Source: Clostridium sp. 27_14 (lineage in GTDB: Bacteria > Bacillota > Clostridia > TANB77 > CAG-508). From it: a stretch of 14,966 nt of DNA. Positions 1 through 6,082 of this stretch are shown one piece after another. The notes beneath the pieces are model-generated. The model did not search any database, was not told the origin of the DNA, and worked only from the letters and a program-made list of their open reading frames with translations. Position 1 is the stretch's first letter. Each line of letters opens with the position of its first letter. The translations under genes and the position numbers were made by a program. Location of the stretch: positions 29,890 through 44,855 of the forward strand of contig MNRQ01000036.1 in NCBI GenBank assembly GCA_001916035.1. The letters are read 5' to 3'.

Positions 1-59
1 AAGCGGACATTAATAACATTTGCACTATTTAGAACATTTTAAAGTCCGCGTATTTGTTC
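1..59. repeat. Arm of a hairpin-rich repeat, copy 1
   Basis: Bases 1-29 match the reverse complement of 3795-3823 at 28 of 29 positions; the shared core is GCGGACRTTAATAACATTTG. The copy also has short inverted ends, GCGGAC at 3-8 and GTCCGC at 44-49. Its inner part (AGAACATTTTAAAGTCCGC near 31-49) resembles 3717-3736 of the second copy. The element probably starts before the window. It lies upstream of the rfbB leader and codes for nothing visible. Confidence 0.7.
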
Positions 60-60
60 G

Positions 61-106
61 TGCGCGAAAATTTATGAAATAAATTTTCTGTGCATTGTTG
101 TTTTTT
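61..106 (+). terminator. Probable rho-independent terminator
   Basis: Arms GAAAATTTAT (66-75) and ATAAATTTTC (79-88) pair perfectly around a 3-base loop. The stem can extend imperfectly with TGC/GCA at its base. TTGTTG and then TTTTTT follow at 95-106. It would end transcription entering from the left before rfbB. The stem is A/T-rich, so its strength is uncertain. Confidence 0.5.
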
Positions 107-148
107 ATATTATAGGAAATTCGAAGAACTTTCCTATAATATAAAAAA
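101..148. repeat. Perfect 19-bp inverted repeat in the rfbB leader
   Basis: The left arm (101-119) and right arm TTTCCTATAATATAAAAAA (130-148) are exact reverse complements around a 10-base loop. The right arm ends five bases before the rfbB ribosome binding site. The left arm lies within a 20-bp sequence (102-121, TTTTTATATTATAGGAAATT) found again exactly at 1185-1204 before the ROK gene. It could be an operator, an mRNA hairpin or a remnant of the neighbouring repeat. TATTAT and TATAAT motifs are present, but I see no well-spaced -35. Confidence 0.7.
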
Positions 149-166
149 GCAAGAGAGGAGAAAAAA

Positions 167-1144
167 ATGAGTAAAAATATATTAGTAACAGGAGCAGCAG
201 GATTTATAGGAGCAAATTTTGCAGAATACTTTGTAAACAAACATCCAGATTACAAAGTAATAGTATTAGACAAATTAACTTATGCAGGAAATATGGACAA
301 CCTAAAAAAAGTAATGGATAAAATTACATTTGTACAAGGAGATATATGTGATTTTGACTTTGTACTAGATTTATTCAAAAAATATGATATTAATGATATT
401 AATGGAGTAATACATTTTGCAGCAGAATCACATGTAGACAACAGTATAAAAAATCCATTTATATTCACACACACAAATGTAATAGGAACACACACTTTAT
501 TAGAAGCCGCAAAAAGAACATGGGGAGAAGGAAGCGAAAATAAATTTGTACATATTTCTACAGATGAAGTATATGGATCATTAAAAGAAGAAGGATATTT
601 CACAGAAACATCACCAATCAAACCAAGTAGTCCATATTCTGCATCAAAAGCAAGTTCAGATTTAATAGCATTTGCATATAAAGAAACATTTAAAATGAAT
701 ATAAATGTAACAAACTGTTCAAATAACTATGGACCATATCAACATAATGAAAAATTAATTCCACACATGATTAAATTAGCACTAAACGACCAAAAACTAC
801 CTGTTTATGGAACAGGAAAAAATATAAGAGATTGGTTATATGTAGAAGATCATTGTGAAGCAATTGATTTAGTTTTCCATAAAGGTATTTCTGGAGAAAG
901 ATATAATATAGGCGGACATAATGAAAAAAGAAATATAGAGATAGTAAAATTGATATTAAAACATTTAGGAAAATCCGAAGATTTAATTGAATATGTAGAA
1001 GATAGAAAAGGTCATGATTATCGTTATGCAATAGACCCAACAAAGATAAAAACACAATTAGGCTGGGAACCAAAAACAAAATTTGAAGACGGTATAATAA
1101 AAACAATAGATTGGTATCTAGCAAACCCAGAATGGTTAAAATAA
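167..1144 (+). CDS. rfbB: dTDP-glucose 4,6-dehydratase
   Basis: This cytoplasmic short-chain dehydrogenase/epimerase-type enzyme converts dTDP-glucose to dTDP-4-keto-6-deoxyglucose, the second step toward dTDP-rhamnose and related deoxysugars. At 325 residues it has near-normal family length. Visible motifs are the NAD-binding GxxGxxG (G9, G12, G15), the RmlB-specific Thr-Asp-Glu catalytic triad in STDEVYG (132-134), and the YxxxK pair (Y157, K161). The start follows GAGAGGAG (153-160) with a 6-base spacer. No rfbA, rfbC or rfbD partner is next to it, so the pathway must be completed elsewhere or the product enters another sugar route. A terminator hairpin follows directly. Membership of RmlB rather than a generic epimerase is well supported by the TDE motif. 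Confidence 0.93.
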   Translation: MSKNILVTGAAGFIGANFAEYFVNKHPDYKVIVLDKLTYAGNMDNLKKVMDKITFVQGDICDFDFVLDLFKKYDINDINGVIHFAAESHVDNSIKNPFIFTHTNVIGTHTLLEAAKRTWGEGSENKFVHISTDEVYGSLKEEGYFTETSPIKPSSPYSASKASSDLIAFAYKETFKMNINVTNCSNNYGPYQHNEKLIPHMIKLALNDQKLPVYGTGKNIRDWLYVEDHCEAIDLVFHKGISGERYNIGGHNEKRNIEIVKLILKHLGKSEDLIEYVEDRKGHDYRYAIDPTKIKTQLGWEPKTKFEDGIIKTIDWYLANPEWLK

Positions 1145-1154
1145 AAGATAAAGT

Positions 1155-1190
1155 AAGTGCAAACATTTTTATGTTCAGCACTTATTTTTA
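1155..1190 (+). terminator. Rho-independent terminator after rfbB
   Basis: AAGTGC-A-AACAT (1155-1166) pairs with ATGTT-CA-GCACTT (1171-1183) with small bulges, followed by ATTTTTAT. It starts 10 bases after the rfbB stop and separates rfbB from the ROK gene. Confidence 0.6.
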
Positions 1191-1204
1191 TATTATAGGA
1201 AATT
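1185..1204. repeat. 20-bp direct repeat shared with the rfbB leader
   Basis: TTTTTATATTATAGGAAATT here is identical to 102-121. In both places it follows a hairpin and precedes a gene's ribosome binding site. Here only one arm of the 101-148 inverted repeat is present. It may be a shared promoter -10 region or a regulator site; no convincing -35 is visible in either copy. Confidence 0.6.
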
Positions 1205-1227
1205 ACAATACTCACTGGAGGAAATAT

Positions 1228-2100
1228 ATGAAAATAGGAATTGATATAGGTGGCAGCCATATAGCTATAGCAAAAGTACAAGAAAATAAAATTTTAGACA
1301 AAAAAGAATATAATTATGATGAAAGTTTTAAAAAAGAAATACGAAAAAACATAGTAAAATATATAAAACAAGAAGTATCAGAAATACTAAAAAAAGAAAA
1401 GATTGAAAAGGTAGGAATATCCATAGCAGGAAGACTAAAAGAAAACACACTATATATTTCACCAAACCTAAAACAATTAGAGGGAATAAATTTTGTAGAA
1501 ACACTAGAGCCATATTTGCAAATTCCAGTAACAGTAAACAAAGACAGCTTTTGTGCCGGAAAAGCAGAAAAGATATATGGATGTTTAAACAATTATCAAA
1601 CAGCAGTATTTTTAATAATAGGAACAGGAATAGGAGCAATAAGTTATAGAAATAATAATTTGCAACGTGACGGATATGGACACATGATTATAGAAAAAAA
1701 CGGAAGACAATGCAAATGTGGAAAAAAAGGTTGTTTTGAAACTTATGGCTCAATAACAGCATTAAAAAAGAGTTTACAAGAATATTTAAAAGTAGAAAAC
1801 ATGACAGGAAAAGAAGTCCATGACTACTTAGAAGCACATCAAAATGAAGAAGCAATAAAAATATTAATAGACAATTACATACAAAATTTTTGCACAGGAC
1901 TATCAAGCATAATTGATATAGTATTACCAGAAGCTGTTGGATTTGGAGGAAGTTTTTCATATTATGAAGATTTATTTTTAGAGAGAATACAAAATAAATT
2001 CAAAACAGAAAAATTATTAGCAGATGACAAAAGTATACCAAAATTCGAATTTGGAGACCTAAAAAATGATGCAGGTATTATAGGAGCAACATTATTTTAA
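1228..2100 (+). CDS. ROK-family sugar kinase (glucokinase-like)
   Basis: A cytoplasmic ROK-family protein that probably phosphorylates a hexose or amino sugar with ATP. It has 290 residues, typical for a ROK kinase without a DNA-binding domain. The N-terminal phosphate motif GIDIGGSHIA (4-13), the probable catalytic Asp106, the second phosphate motif IIGTGIGA (130-137), and the zinc motif CxCGxxGCxE (C162, C164, C169, with H152 as the likely fourth ligand) are all visible. The usual ExGH sugar-binding motif reads GYGH (149-152), so the substrate-contacting Glu appears replaced and substrate specificity is open. An upstream in-frame ATG at 1111 lies inside rfbB. The start at 1228 has GGAGG at 1217-1221, so it is preferred. 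Which sugar is used cannot be told from the sequence. Confidence 0.85.
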   Translation: MKIGIDIGGSHIAIAKVQENKILDKKEYNYDESFKKEIRKNIVKYIKQEVSEILKKEKIEKVGISIAGRLKENTLYISPNLKQLEGINFVETLEPYLQIPVTVNKDSFCAGKAEKIYGCLNNYQTAVFLIIGTGIGAISYRNNNLQRDGYGHMIIEKNGRQCKCGKKGCFETYGSITALKKSLQEYLKVENMTGKEVHDYLEAHQNEEAIKILIDNYIQNFCTGLSSIIDIVLPEAVGFGGSFSYYEDLFLERIQNKFKTEKLLADDKSIPKFEFGDLKNDAGIIGATLF

Positions 2101-2149
2101 TAATTATATAATAAAAATTGACAAAAATATTTCAAAATTTACAAAAAAA

Positions 2150-2158
2150 CATATTATA
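2150..2158 (+). promoter_or_regulatory. Possible mother-cell sigma -10 before spoVFB
   Basis: CATATTATA fits the sigma-K -10 pattern CATANNNTA and partly the sigma-E pattern. This would suit a coat or spore-core gene expressed in the mother cell. The -35 match (ATA near 2127-2129) is about two bases too far away, so the call is weak in DNA this AT-rich. Confidence 0.25.
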
Positions 2159-2187
2159 TATAAACACCAAGGAAGGAGGAGTAAATT

Positions 2188-2763
2188 TTGAAATTAAAAG
2201 GAAAAAGAATAGGATATGTACTTACAGGCTCATTTTGCACATTCAGTAAAACTATACCAGTAATAAAAGAATTAGTGAAAAATGGAGCAGAAGTAATACC
2301 AATAATGTCTTACAATAGTTATAATTTAGACACAAAATTTGGAAAAGCACAAGATTTTATAAAAGAAATAGAAGAAATAACAGGAAAGAAAATAATACAC
2401 ACAATACAAGAAGCAGAACCAATTGGACCAAAAAAAATAACGGACATAATGGTAATAGCACCATGCTCGGGAAACACTATCTCAAAACTAGCTTATGATA
2501 TTATAGACACACCAGCAACAATGGCAGCAAAATCACACTTAAGAAACAATAAACCATTAGTTATAGCAGTATCAACAAATAATGGATTAGGAGCAAATGC
2601 GGAAAGCATAGGAAGGTTATTATACAGAAGAAATTACTATTTTGTACCATTCAAACAAGACAATCCAATAACAAAACCAAGATCAATTGTTGCAGATTTT
2701 AATATGATAATAAAAACAATAGAATTCGCATTAGAAGGAGAACAAATAAGTCCAATAATATAA
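2188..2763 (+). CDS. spoVFB: Dipicolinate synthase subunit B
   Basis: This flavoprotein-fold subunit works with SpoVFA (DpaA) to turn dihydroxy-tetrahydrodipicolinate into dipicolinic acid, the spore-core solute; the family acts in the mother cell. At 191 residues it has the normal length. The N-terminal stretch KGKRIGYVLTGSFCTF is characteristic of the family, followed by IMVIAPCSGNTISKLA (86-101) and a flavoprotein-like PLVIAVSTNNGLG segment. The start is TTG, fixed by GGAAGGAGGA (2171-2180) seven bases upstream. A spoVFA gene normally precedes spoVFB but is absent here: the upstream gene is a ROK kinase and the downstream gene an unrelated membrane protein. The gene shows the organism or its recent ancestor made spores. 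Confidence 0.9.
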   Translation: MKLKGKRIGYVLTGSFCTFSKTIPVIKELVKNGAEVIPIMSYNSYNLDTKFGKAQDFIKEIEEITGKKIIHTIQEAEPIGPKKITDIMVIAPCSGNTISKLAYDIIDTPATMAAKSHLRNNKPLVIAVSTNNGLGANAESIGRLLYRRNYYFVPFKQDNPITKPRSIVADFNMIIKTIEFALEGEQISPII

Positions 2764-2866
2764 TTAAATATATTCTAAAATTATAAAAATTTTTAAAAAC
2801 TATAAAACAAGCCATAAAAATAAGTATAAATATATGTTAAAACATGTAGAAAGGAAAAAAGTAAAA

Positions 2867-3664
2867 ATGGAGAAGAAGAAAAAAACACCAACAATAATGG
2901 GAATATCAATATGGAGAATTTTAGCATATTTCATAATATACAGCTTTTTTGGATATATAATAGAAACAATATTTGGAATAGCAACAAAAGGAGTATGGGA
3001 AAGCAGACAAAGTTTTTTATATGGACCATTTTGTGCAATATATGGATTAGGAGCATGTATAATGATAATATTCTTATATAAATACGGAAAAAAATACAAT
3101 GCACTATTCTTAGGAGGATTTATAATAGGCTCCATAACAGAATATCTAGTTAGCTGGATAGGAGAAATGATATTAGGAGTAAAATGGTGGGATTATTCAG
3201 ATATGCCACTAAATATAAATGGAAGAGTATGTGTATACTTTTCAATATTTTGGGGATTTTTATCAATATATTTAATGGCATCATTAAATCCAAAAATAGA
3301 TAGATTAATAAATTGGATAAAAAGCAAATTCACAATAAAAACATTAAAAATATCAACAATATTAGTAACAATATTCTTACTAATAGACTGCATACTAACA
3401 GCATTTGCATTAGATTTCTTTTTAATAAGAATGATTTACACAAATGATATTCAAGTTGCAAATAAAGAAAAAATAGACACATTATATGTATCAATTTATG
3501 AAGAAGAAAAAAATGAAAAATTAGCAAAATTTATTTACAAGTTTTGGGACAACAGAAAAATGATAAAAACATTTCCAAACTTAAAAGTACAAGACACAGA
3601 AGGAAATATATTATATATGGATAGTTACCTAGATATTCAGCCATATTATTTAAAACTGAAATAA
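2867..3664 (+). CDS. CmpB-type polytopic membrane protein
   Basis: A 265-residue integral membrane protein resembling the 'putative ABC-transporter type IV' (CmpB) family common in Firmicutes; its biochemical role is not established. After a short Lys-rich N-terminus, about five hydrophobic segments can be seen: IWRILAYFIIYSFFGYIIE, then a FLYGPFCAIYGLGACIMII stretch typical of the family, a third with an SITEYLVSWIGE segment, one at VYFSIFWGFLSIYLM and one at ISTILVTIFLLIDCILTAFAL. A soluble C-terminal tail of about 75 residues follows. An in-frame ATG at 2834 has no ribosome binding site. The ATG at 2867 has AGAAAGGA upstream with a rather long 12-base spacer, so the start is moderately certain. 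The gene sits alone, ending in the bidirectional terminator at 3741-3791. Confidence 0.7.
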   Translation: MEKKKKTPTIMGISIWRILAYFIIYSFFGYIIETIFGIATKGVWESRQSFLYGPFCAIYGLGACIMIIFLYKYGKKYNALFLGGFIIGSITEYLVSWIGEMILGVKWWDYSDMPLNINGRVCVYFSIFWGFLSIYLMASLNPKIDRLINWIKSKFTIKTLKISTILVTIFLLIDCILTAFALDFFLIRMIYTNDIQVANKEKIDTLYVSIYEEEKNEKLAKFIYKFWDNRKMIKTFPNLKVQDTEGNILYMDSYLDIQPYYLKLK

Positions 3665-3675
3665 AAATATATAGA

Positions 3676-3839
3676 AGAACAAAAACGGCATTGATAACAT
3701 TTAAACGACTTATTTTAGAACATTTTTAAAGCACGCAACAGAAAAGAGATTGACACTTGTTAAGAAAAAATAGCAGTGGCAATCTTTTTTCTATAATAGT
3801 GCAAATGTTATTAACGTCCGCTTTTGTTCTATTATAGAA
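3676..3839. repeat. Hairpin-rich palindromic element, copy 2
   Basis: The ends are inverted: 3676-3702 (AGAACAAAAACGG...) matches the reverse complement of 3803-3830 (AGAACAAAAGCGG...) over about 27 bases with one gap and a few mismatches. Inside lies a 17-bp stem (3741-3791). A further perfect 11-bp inverted pair, TTCTATAATAG (3789-3799) and CTATTATAGAA (3829-3839), overlaps the right end. Copy 1 at 1-59 shares the right arm inverted and the AGAACATTTTAAAG segment. It holds no ORF. MITE-like or structured intergenic repeat are both possible; I see no target-site duplication that settles it. Confidence 0.6.
3741..3791. terminator. Strong bidirectional terminator hairpin
   Basis: Bases 3741-3757 (GAAAAGAGATTGACACT) pair with 3775-3791 over 17 positions with a single mismatch and one G-T pair around a 17-base loop. 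The right arm ends in TTTTTT; on the minus strand the other arm reads TCTCTTTTC. It lies between the convergent CmpB-type gene (+) and recombinase gene (-), where a shared terminator is expected. Confidence 0.75.
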
Positions 3840-3877
3840 ACAAAAAAGAATAATATATAAAATTACTAATATTTACT

Positions 3878-4861
3878 TTACATATCTGAAAGAGGGTTAG
3901 ATTCCACAGCATTTCTAACTTGAGAATCATCAACATGAGTATAAATTTCAGTAGTTGAAATACTTTCATGACCAAGTAAAACTTGCAAAGCCCTAATATC
4001 AACTTGGCCATATTGATACATTAAAGTAGCAGCAGTATGTCGCAATTTATGAGTAGAATATTTAGAAGGATCTAATCCTGCAGCCAAAAGTTTAGTATAA
4101 ACAATATGCTGAACAGTTCTTCTGCTAATACGTTCTTTTCTTTCACTAAGAAAAAGAGCCTTGTCAGAATGTAATTTATCTGGTTTTACACCATTTTTAG
4201 GTCTAACAGCAAGATATTCGCCAATAGCTTTAACACAGGCCTTATTCAAGTAAATAGTACGCTCTTTATTACCTTTACCAATAACATTCATTTTATTTTC
4301 ACTAAAATCAATATCTTGAATATTAATACCAACAAGTTCAGAAAGACGCAAACCACAATTTAAGAAAACTGTTAAAATAGCATAATCTCTCTCATGATTT
4401 CTATTATCTTCATTATCAGTAACAGCTAATAATTTCTTACTTTCTTCCAAATTAAGATGTTTAGGCAATCTTTTATTAAGTTTAGGAGTTTCCAAGTTCT
4501 GAGCTGGATTCTTATCAATAATTTTTGCCTTTTGACTTAAATACTTAAAAAATATTCTAATAGTAGAAACTTTGCGAGCACGTGTAGCAGGCTTACTATT
4601 TTGTTCTCTTGCCAAATATCCTATAAAAGCATGAATATCATTTAATTCGATTTTTTTAATAGTATCCAAAGAAACATCTTTAATATGTATTTTAGCAAAA
4701 TCTGTTTCATCAGTTAAGCCAAAATGTATCTTTATAAATTTTAAAAACATAGCCAAATCATAGTTATATTCTTTAATACTATTAGGAGATTTGTTTAGCA
4801 TTGTAGTACTATAATCTAAAAAAGAGTTTATATAATCTGGGTTTTCTTCAGTTTTTAACAA
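3878..4861 (-). CDS. XerC/XerD-type tyrosine recombinase
   Basis: This DNA strand-exchange enzyme cuts and rejoins two sites through a 3'-phosphotyrosine. It has 327 residues, with an N-terminal SAM-like core-binding domain (about 10-115) and a C-terminal catalytic domain (about 135-315). All six catalytic residues are visible: Arg172 in GLRLSE, Lys197 in GKGNKER, His271 and Arg274 in HKLRH, His298 in LLGHES, and Tyr307 in EIYTHV, so it should be active. The start is TTG at 4861, with AAAGGA ten bases upstream on the minus strand. It could be the cell's Xer chromosome-resolution enzyme or a dedicated recombinase acting on nearby sites. The inverted repeats 55 bases past its stop make the second worth considering. 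Confidence 0.9.
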   Translation of the reverse strand: MLKTEENPDYINSFLDYSTTMLNKSPNSIKEYNYDLAMFLKFIKIHFGLTDETDFAKIHIKDVSLDTIKKIELNDIHAFIGYLAREQNSKPATRARKVSTIRIFFKYLSQKAKIIDKNPAQNLETPKLNKRLPKHLNLEESKKLLAVTDNEDNRNHERDYAILTVFLNCGLRLSELVGINIQDIDFSENKMNVIGKGNKERTIYLNKACVKAIGEYLAVRPKNGVKPDKLHSDKALFLSERKERISRRTVQHIVYTKLLAAGLDPSKYSTHKLRHTAATLMYQYGQVDIRALQVLLGHESISTTEIYTHVDDSQVRNAVESNPLSDM

Positions 4862-5007
4862 GATTAATCATTCCTTTCAATTTATTATATTTTATAACAA
4901 TCCGCTTCTTTTTTTTAATTGATAAAGCAAATTATTATTTTAAAATATATAAAAAATAATTGTATAAATTAAAAATAAAAGCATATAATAATAATATCAA
5001 TTATATA

Positions 5008-5036
5008 TTGACAGGTTAAATATAATATGCTAAAAT
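5008..5036 (+). promoter_or_regulatory. Sigma-A promoter of an intergenic RNA
   Basis: A perfect -35 TTGACA (5008-5013) is followed by a 17-base spacer and TAAAAT (5031-5036), one mismatch from consensus. It points right, away from the recombinase gene and toward the 3' end of the opposing MazF-like gene. No protein gene lies downstream on this strand before the terminator. Confidence 0.7.
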
Positions 5037-5042
5037 ATATTT

Positions 5043-5124
5043 AACTTAACCCTCTACTACAATAGTAGTAAGACGGGAGCCTAAATGATTTTGGAGAGTT
5101 CATAGCAACTCTCCTTTTATTTAT
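5043..5124 (+). ncRNA. Candidate small RNA of about 80 nt
   Basis: The span from the expected start of the 5008-5036 promoter to the terminator T-run is about 80 bases and fits no known family that I recognise. It contains a CTACTA-CAA-TAGTAG hairpin (about 5053-5067) that can be enclosed by CCC/GGG, then a single-stranded linker, then the terminator stem. The only ORF is a six-codon MILESS after GGGAG (5085-5105). It is convergent with the MazF-like gene ending at 5141, so read-through would be antisense to that mRNA's 3' end. No experiment or comparison supports it yet. Confidence 0.5.
5093..5124 (+). terminator. Rho-independent terminator of the small RNA
   Basis: GGAGAGTT (5093-5100) and AACTCTCC (5107-5114) form a perfect 8-bp stem with a CATAGC loop, followed by TTTTATTTAT. 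The opposite strand lacks a T-run, so it acts on + transcripts. TTTGGAGA (5090-5097) could alternatively pair with TCTCCAAA (5133-5140), excluding the terminator stem. Confidence 0.75.
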
Positions 5125-5140
5125 AAGAAAGTTCTCCAAA

Positions 5141-5836
5141 CTAGTGTGTAAAAAATTTAATAATTTGTTTATCAATCAAATCAAGAGAGTTATTAGAAAT
5201 TTTTACATTTCTTCTTACGGTATCTTTAAAAATTCTTTGTTTACTAATAGTTGTTATTTGATTAATTAAAGCTATACTATCTTTTTCCATTTTATAAACT
5301 TCTTGCTCCATTTTATCTATATATTTTTGTTCTTTTTCAATTGCATTTTGAAAATCAACAGTAATAGCTTCAAGTTTTTCTAACTCATCTAGTATTAATT
5401 GTAATTTTTGATTTTCTTTTTTTATTTTCATTTGAAAAATATTATACAATTCTTTTCCTAAATTAACAGAAGAAGAATCATATTTTTTATTATCTTTTCT
5501 TGAAGTTAAAGGAATAACATTTAAAGCACCATTTTTTAAGTTGTCATATTTATTTAATACTATACAATAATGTAATCCACCTAGTTCATTTCCAATATTG
5601 AATCCTAAATTCACCTTAATTACATCACCACGAGAATATACACCAGACTTTGAAATATTAAATGACGCCTCTTCATCATGGTAAATTGAAAAATCATTAA
5701 TCCAATAAGCCAACAAGTTACTTTTTTTGTATTCACACTGCTCTATATGTTTAAGAAAAGACAAATCCAATCTATTTAAAGAATTATTTTTATGAATAAT
5801 AGCATTATTTTTTTCTTCAAAATTTTTTTCAATCAT
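5141..5836 (-). CDS. PemK/MazF-family toxin-like protein with internal coiled coil
   Basis: A 231-residue protein with a MazF-fold ribonuclease core; family members cut mRNA and stop growth. An N-terminal extension (1-65) precedes the fold. The core starts at SRGDVIKVNLGFNIGNELGG (68-87), continues with the CIVLNKYD strand and NVIPLTS (106-112), and ends with ITTISKQRIF...LDLIDKQIIKFF (194-229). Between them lies a Lys/Glu-rich coiled coil at about 138-190. Similar long solo MazF proteins are known in phages and Firmicutes. No antitoxin gene adjoins it. I start it at 5836, not at the in-frame ATG at 5887, because a sigma-A promoter lies in between and AGGGG precedes 5836. Codons favour T endings (ATT, AAT, TCT, GGT), unlike its A-ending neighbours, suggesting transfer. 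RNase activity is inferred. Confidence 0.75.
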   Translation of the reverse strand: MIEKNFEEKNNAIIHKNNSLNRLDLSFLKHIEQCEYKKSNLLAYWINDFSIYHDEEASFNISKSGVYSRGDVIKVNLGFNIGNELGGLHYCIVLNKYDNLKNGALNVIPLTSRKDNKKYDSSSVNLGKELYNIFQMKIKKENQKLQLILDELEKLEAITVDFQNAIEKEQKYIDKMEQEVYKMEKDSIALINQITTISKQRIFKDTVRRNVKISNNSLDLIDKQIIKFFTH

Positions 5837-5858
5837 ATTATCAGCCCCTGACAATGAT

Positions 5859-5887
5859 ATTATACAGAACATTAGTTCAAAAATCAA
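5859..5887 (-). promoter_or_regulatory. Sigma-A promoter with LexA box, MazF-like gene
   Basis: On the minus strand TTGATT (5887-5882), a 17-base spacer and a perfect TATAAT (5864-5859) form a promoter. Within the spacer lies GAACATTAGTTC (5867-5878), a perfect GAAC-N4-GTTC, the core of the Gram-positive LexA (DinR) box. A bound repressor would cover both hexamers. The gene's ATG lies 22 bases past the -10, with AGGGG before it. Confidence 0.7.
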
Positions 5888-5971
5888 TAAGATAAAGAAA
5901 AATAATTAAAACACAACAATTACTAGTATTTTTATACACAAGAAAAAGCAATATAACTTTCAAAAAATCCA

Positions 5972-6001
5972 TTGACTAAAAAGTAAAAAAAATAGTATAG
6001 T
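5972..6001 (+). promoter_or_regulatory. Probable sigma-A promoter of the protease operon
   Basis: TTGACT (5972-5977), an 18-base spacer and TATAGT (5996-6001) lie 82 bases before the protease ATG. The spacer is A-rich. A leader of about 75 bases follows with no clear hairpin. Because only 25 bases separate the protease gene from sbcD, this promoter might also serve sbcD and sbcC. Confidence 0.5.
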
Positions 6002-6082
6002 AATAATAGAAGGACAAACAAAAGAAAAAAGGACACAGCTTCCTAAAAAATACACTACCAAAAAAGAAAGGGGAAAAGAAAA

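Noticed and set aside
1111..1227. Upstream ATG for the ROK gene
   Set aside because: It starts within rfbB and crosses a terminator hairpin; the ATG at 1228 has GGAGG and begins the conserved domain.
2118..2123. TTGACA as a sigma-A -35 before spoVFB
   Set aside because: No -10-like hexamer lies at 16-18 bases; the nearest, at 2152, is 28 bases away.
2834..2866. Upstream ATG for the CmpB-type gene
   Set aside because: No ribosome binding site precedes it and the extra residues are Lys-rich and unlike the family start.
3795..3839. A dif site for the recombinase
   Set aside because: The inverted repeats do not show the Firmicutes dif arms with a 6-base centre.
4888..4908. Third copy of the GCGGA repeat upstream of the recombinase gene
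   Set aside because: GAAGCGGATTGTTATAAAAT on the minus strand has only loose similarity, not distinguishable from chance in AT-rich DNA.
5041..5103. 20-codon minus-strand ORF (MNSPKSFRLPSYYYCSRGLS) after GGAGAG
   Set aside because: The ribosome-like site is simply one arm of the terminator; the peptide is not hydrophobic like type I toxins and resembles nothing I know.
5837..5887. Upstream ATG at 5887 extending the MazF-like protein by 17 residues
   Set aside because: A sigma-A promoter and LexA box occupy this stretch, and AGGGG precedes the ATG at 5836.
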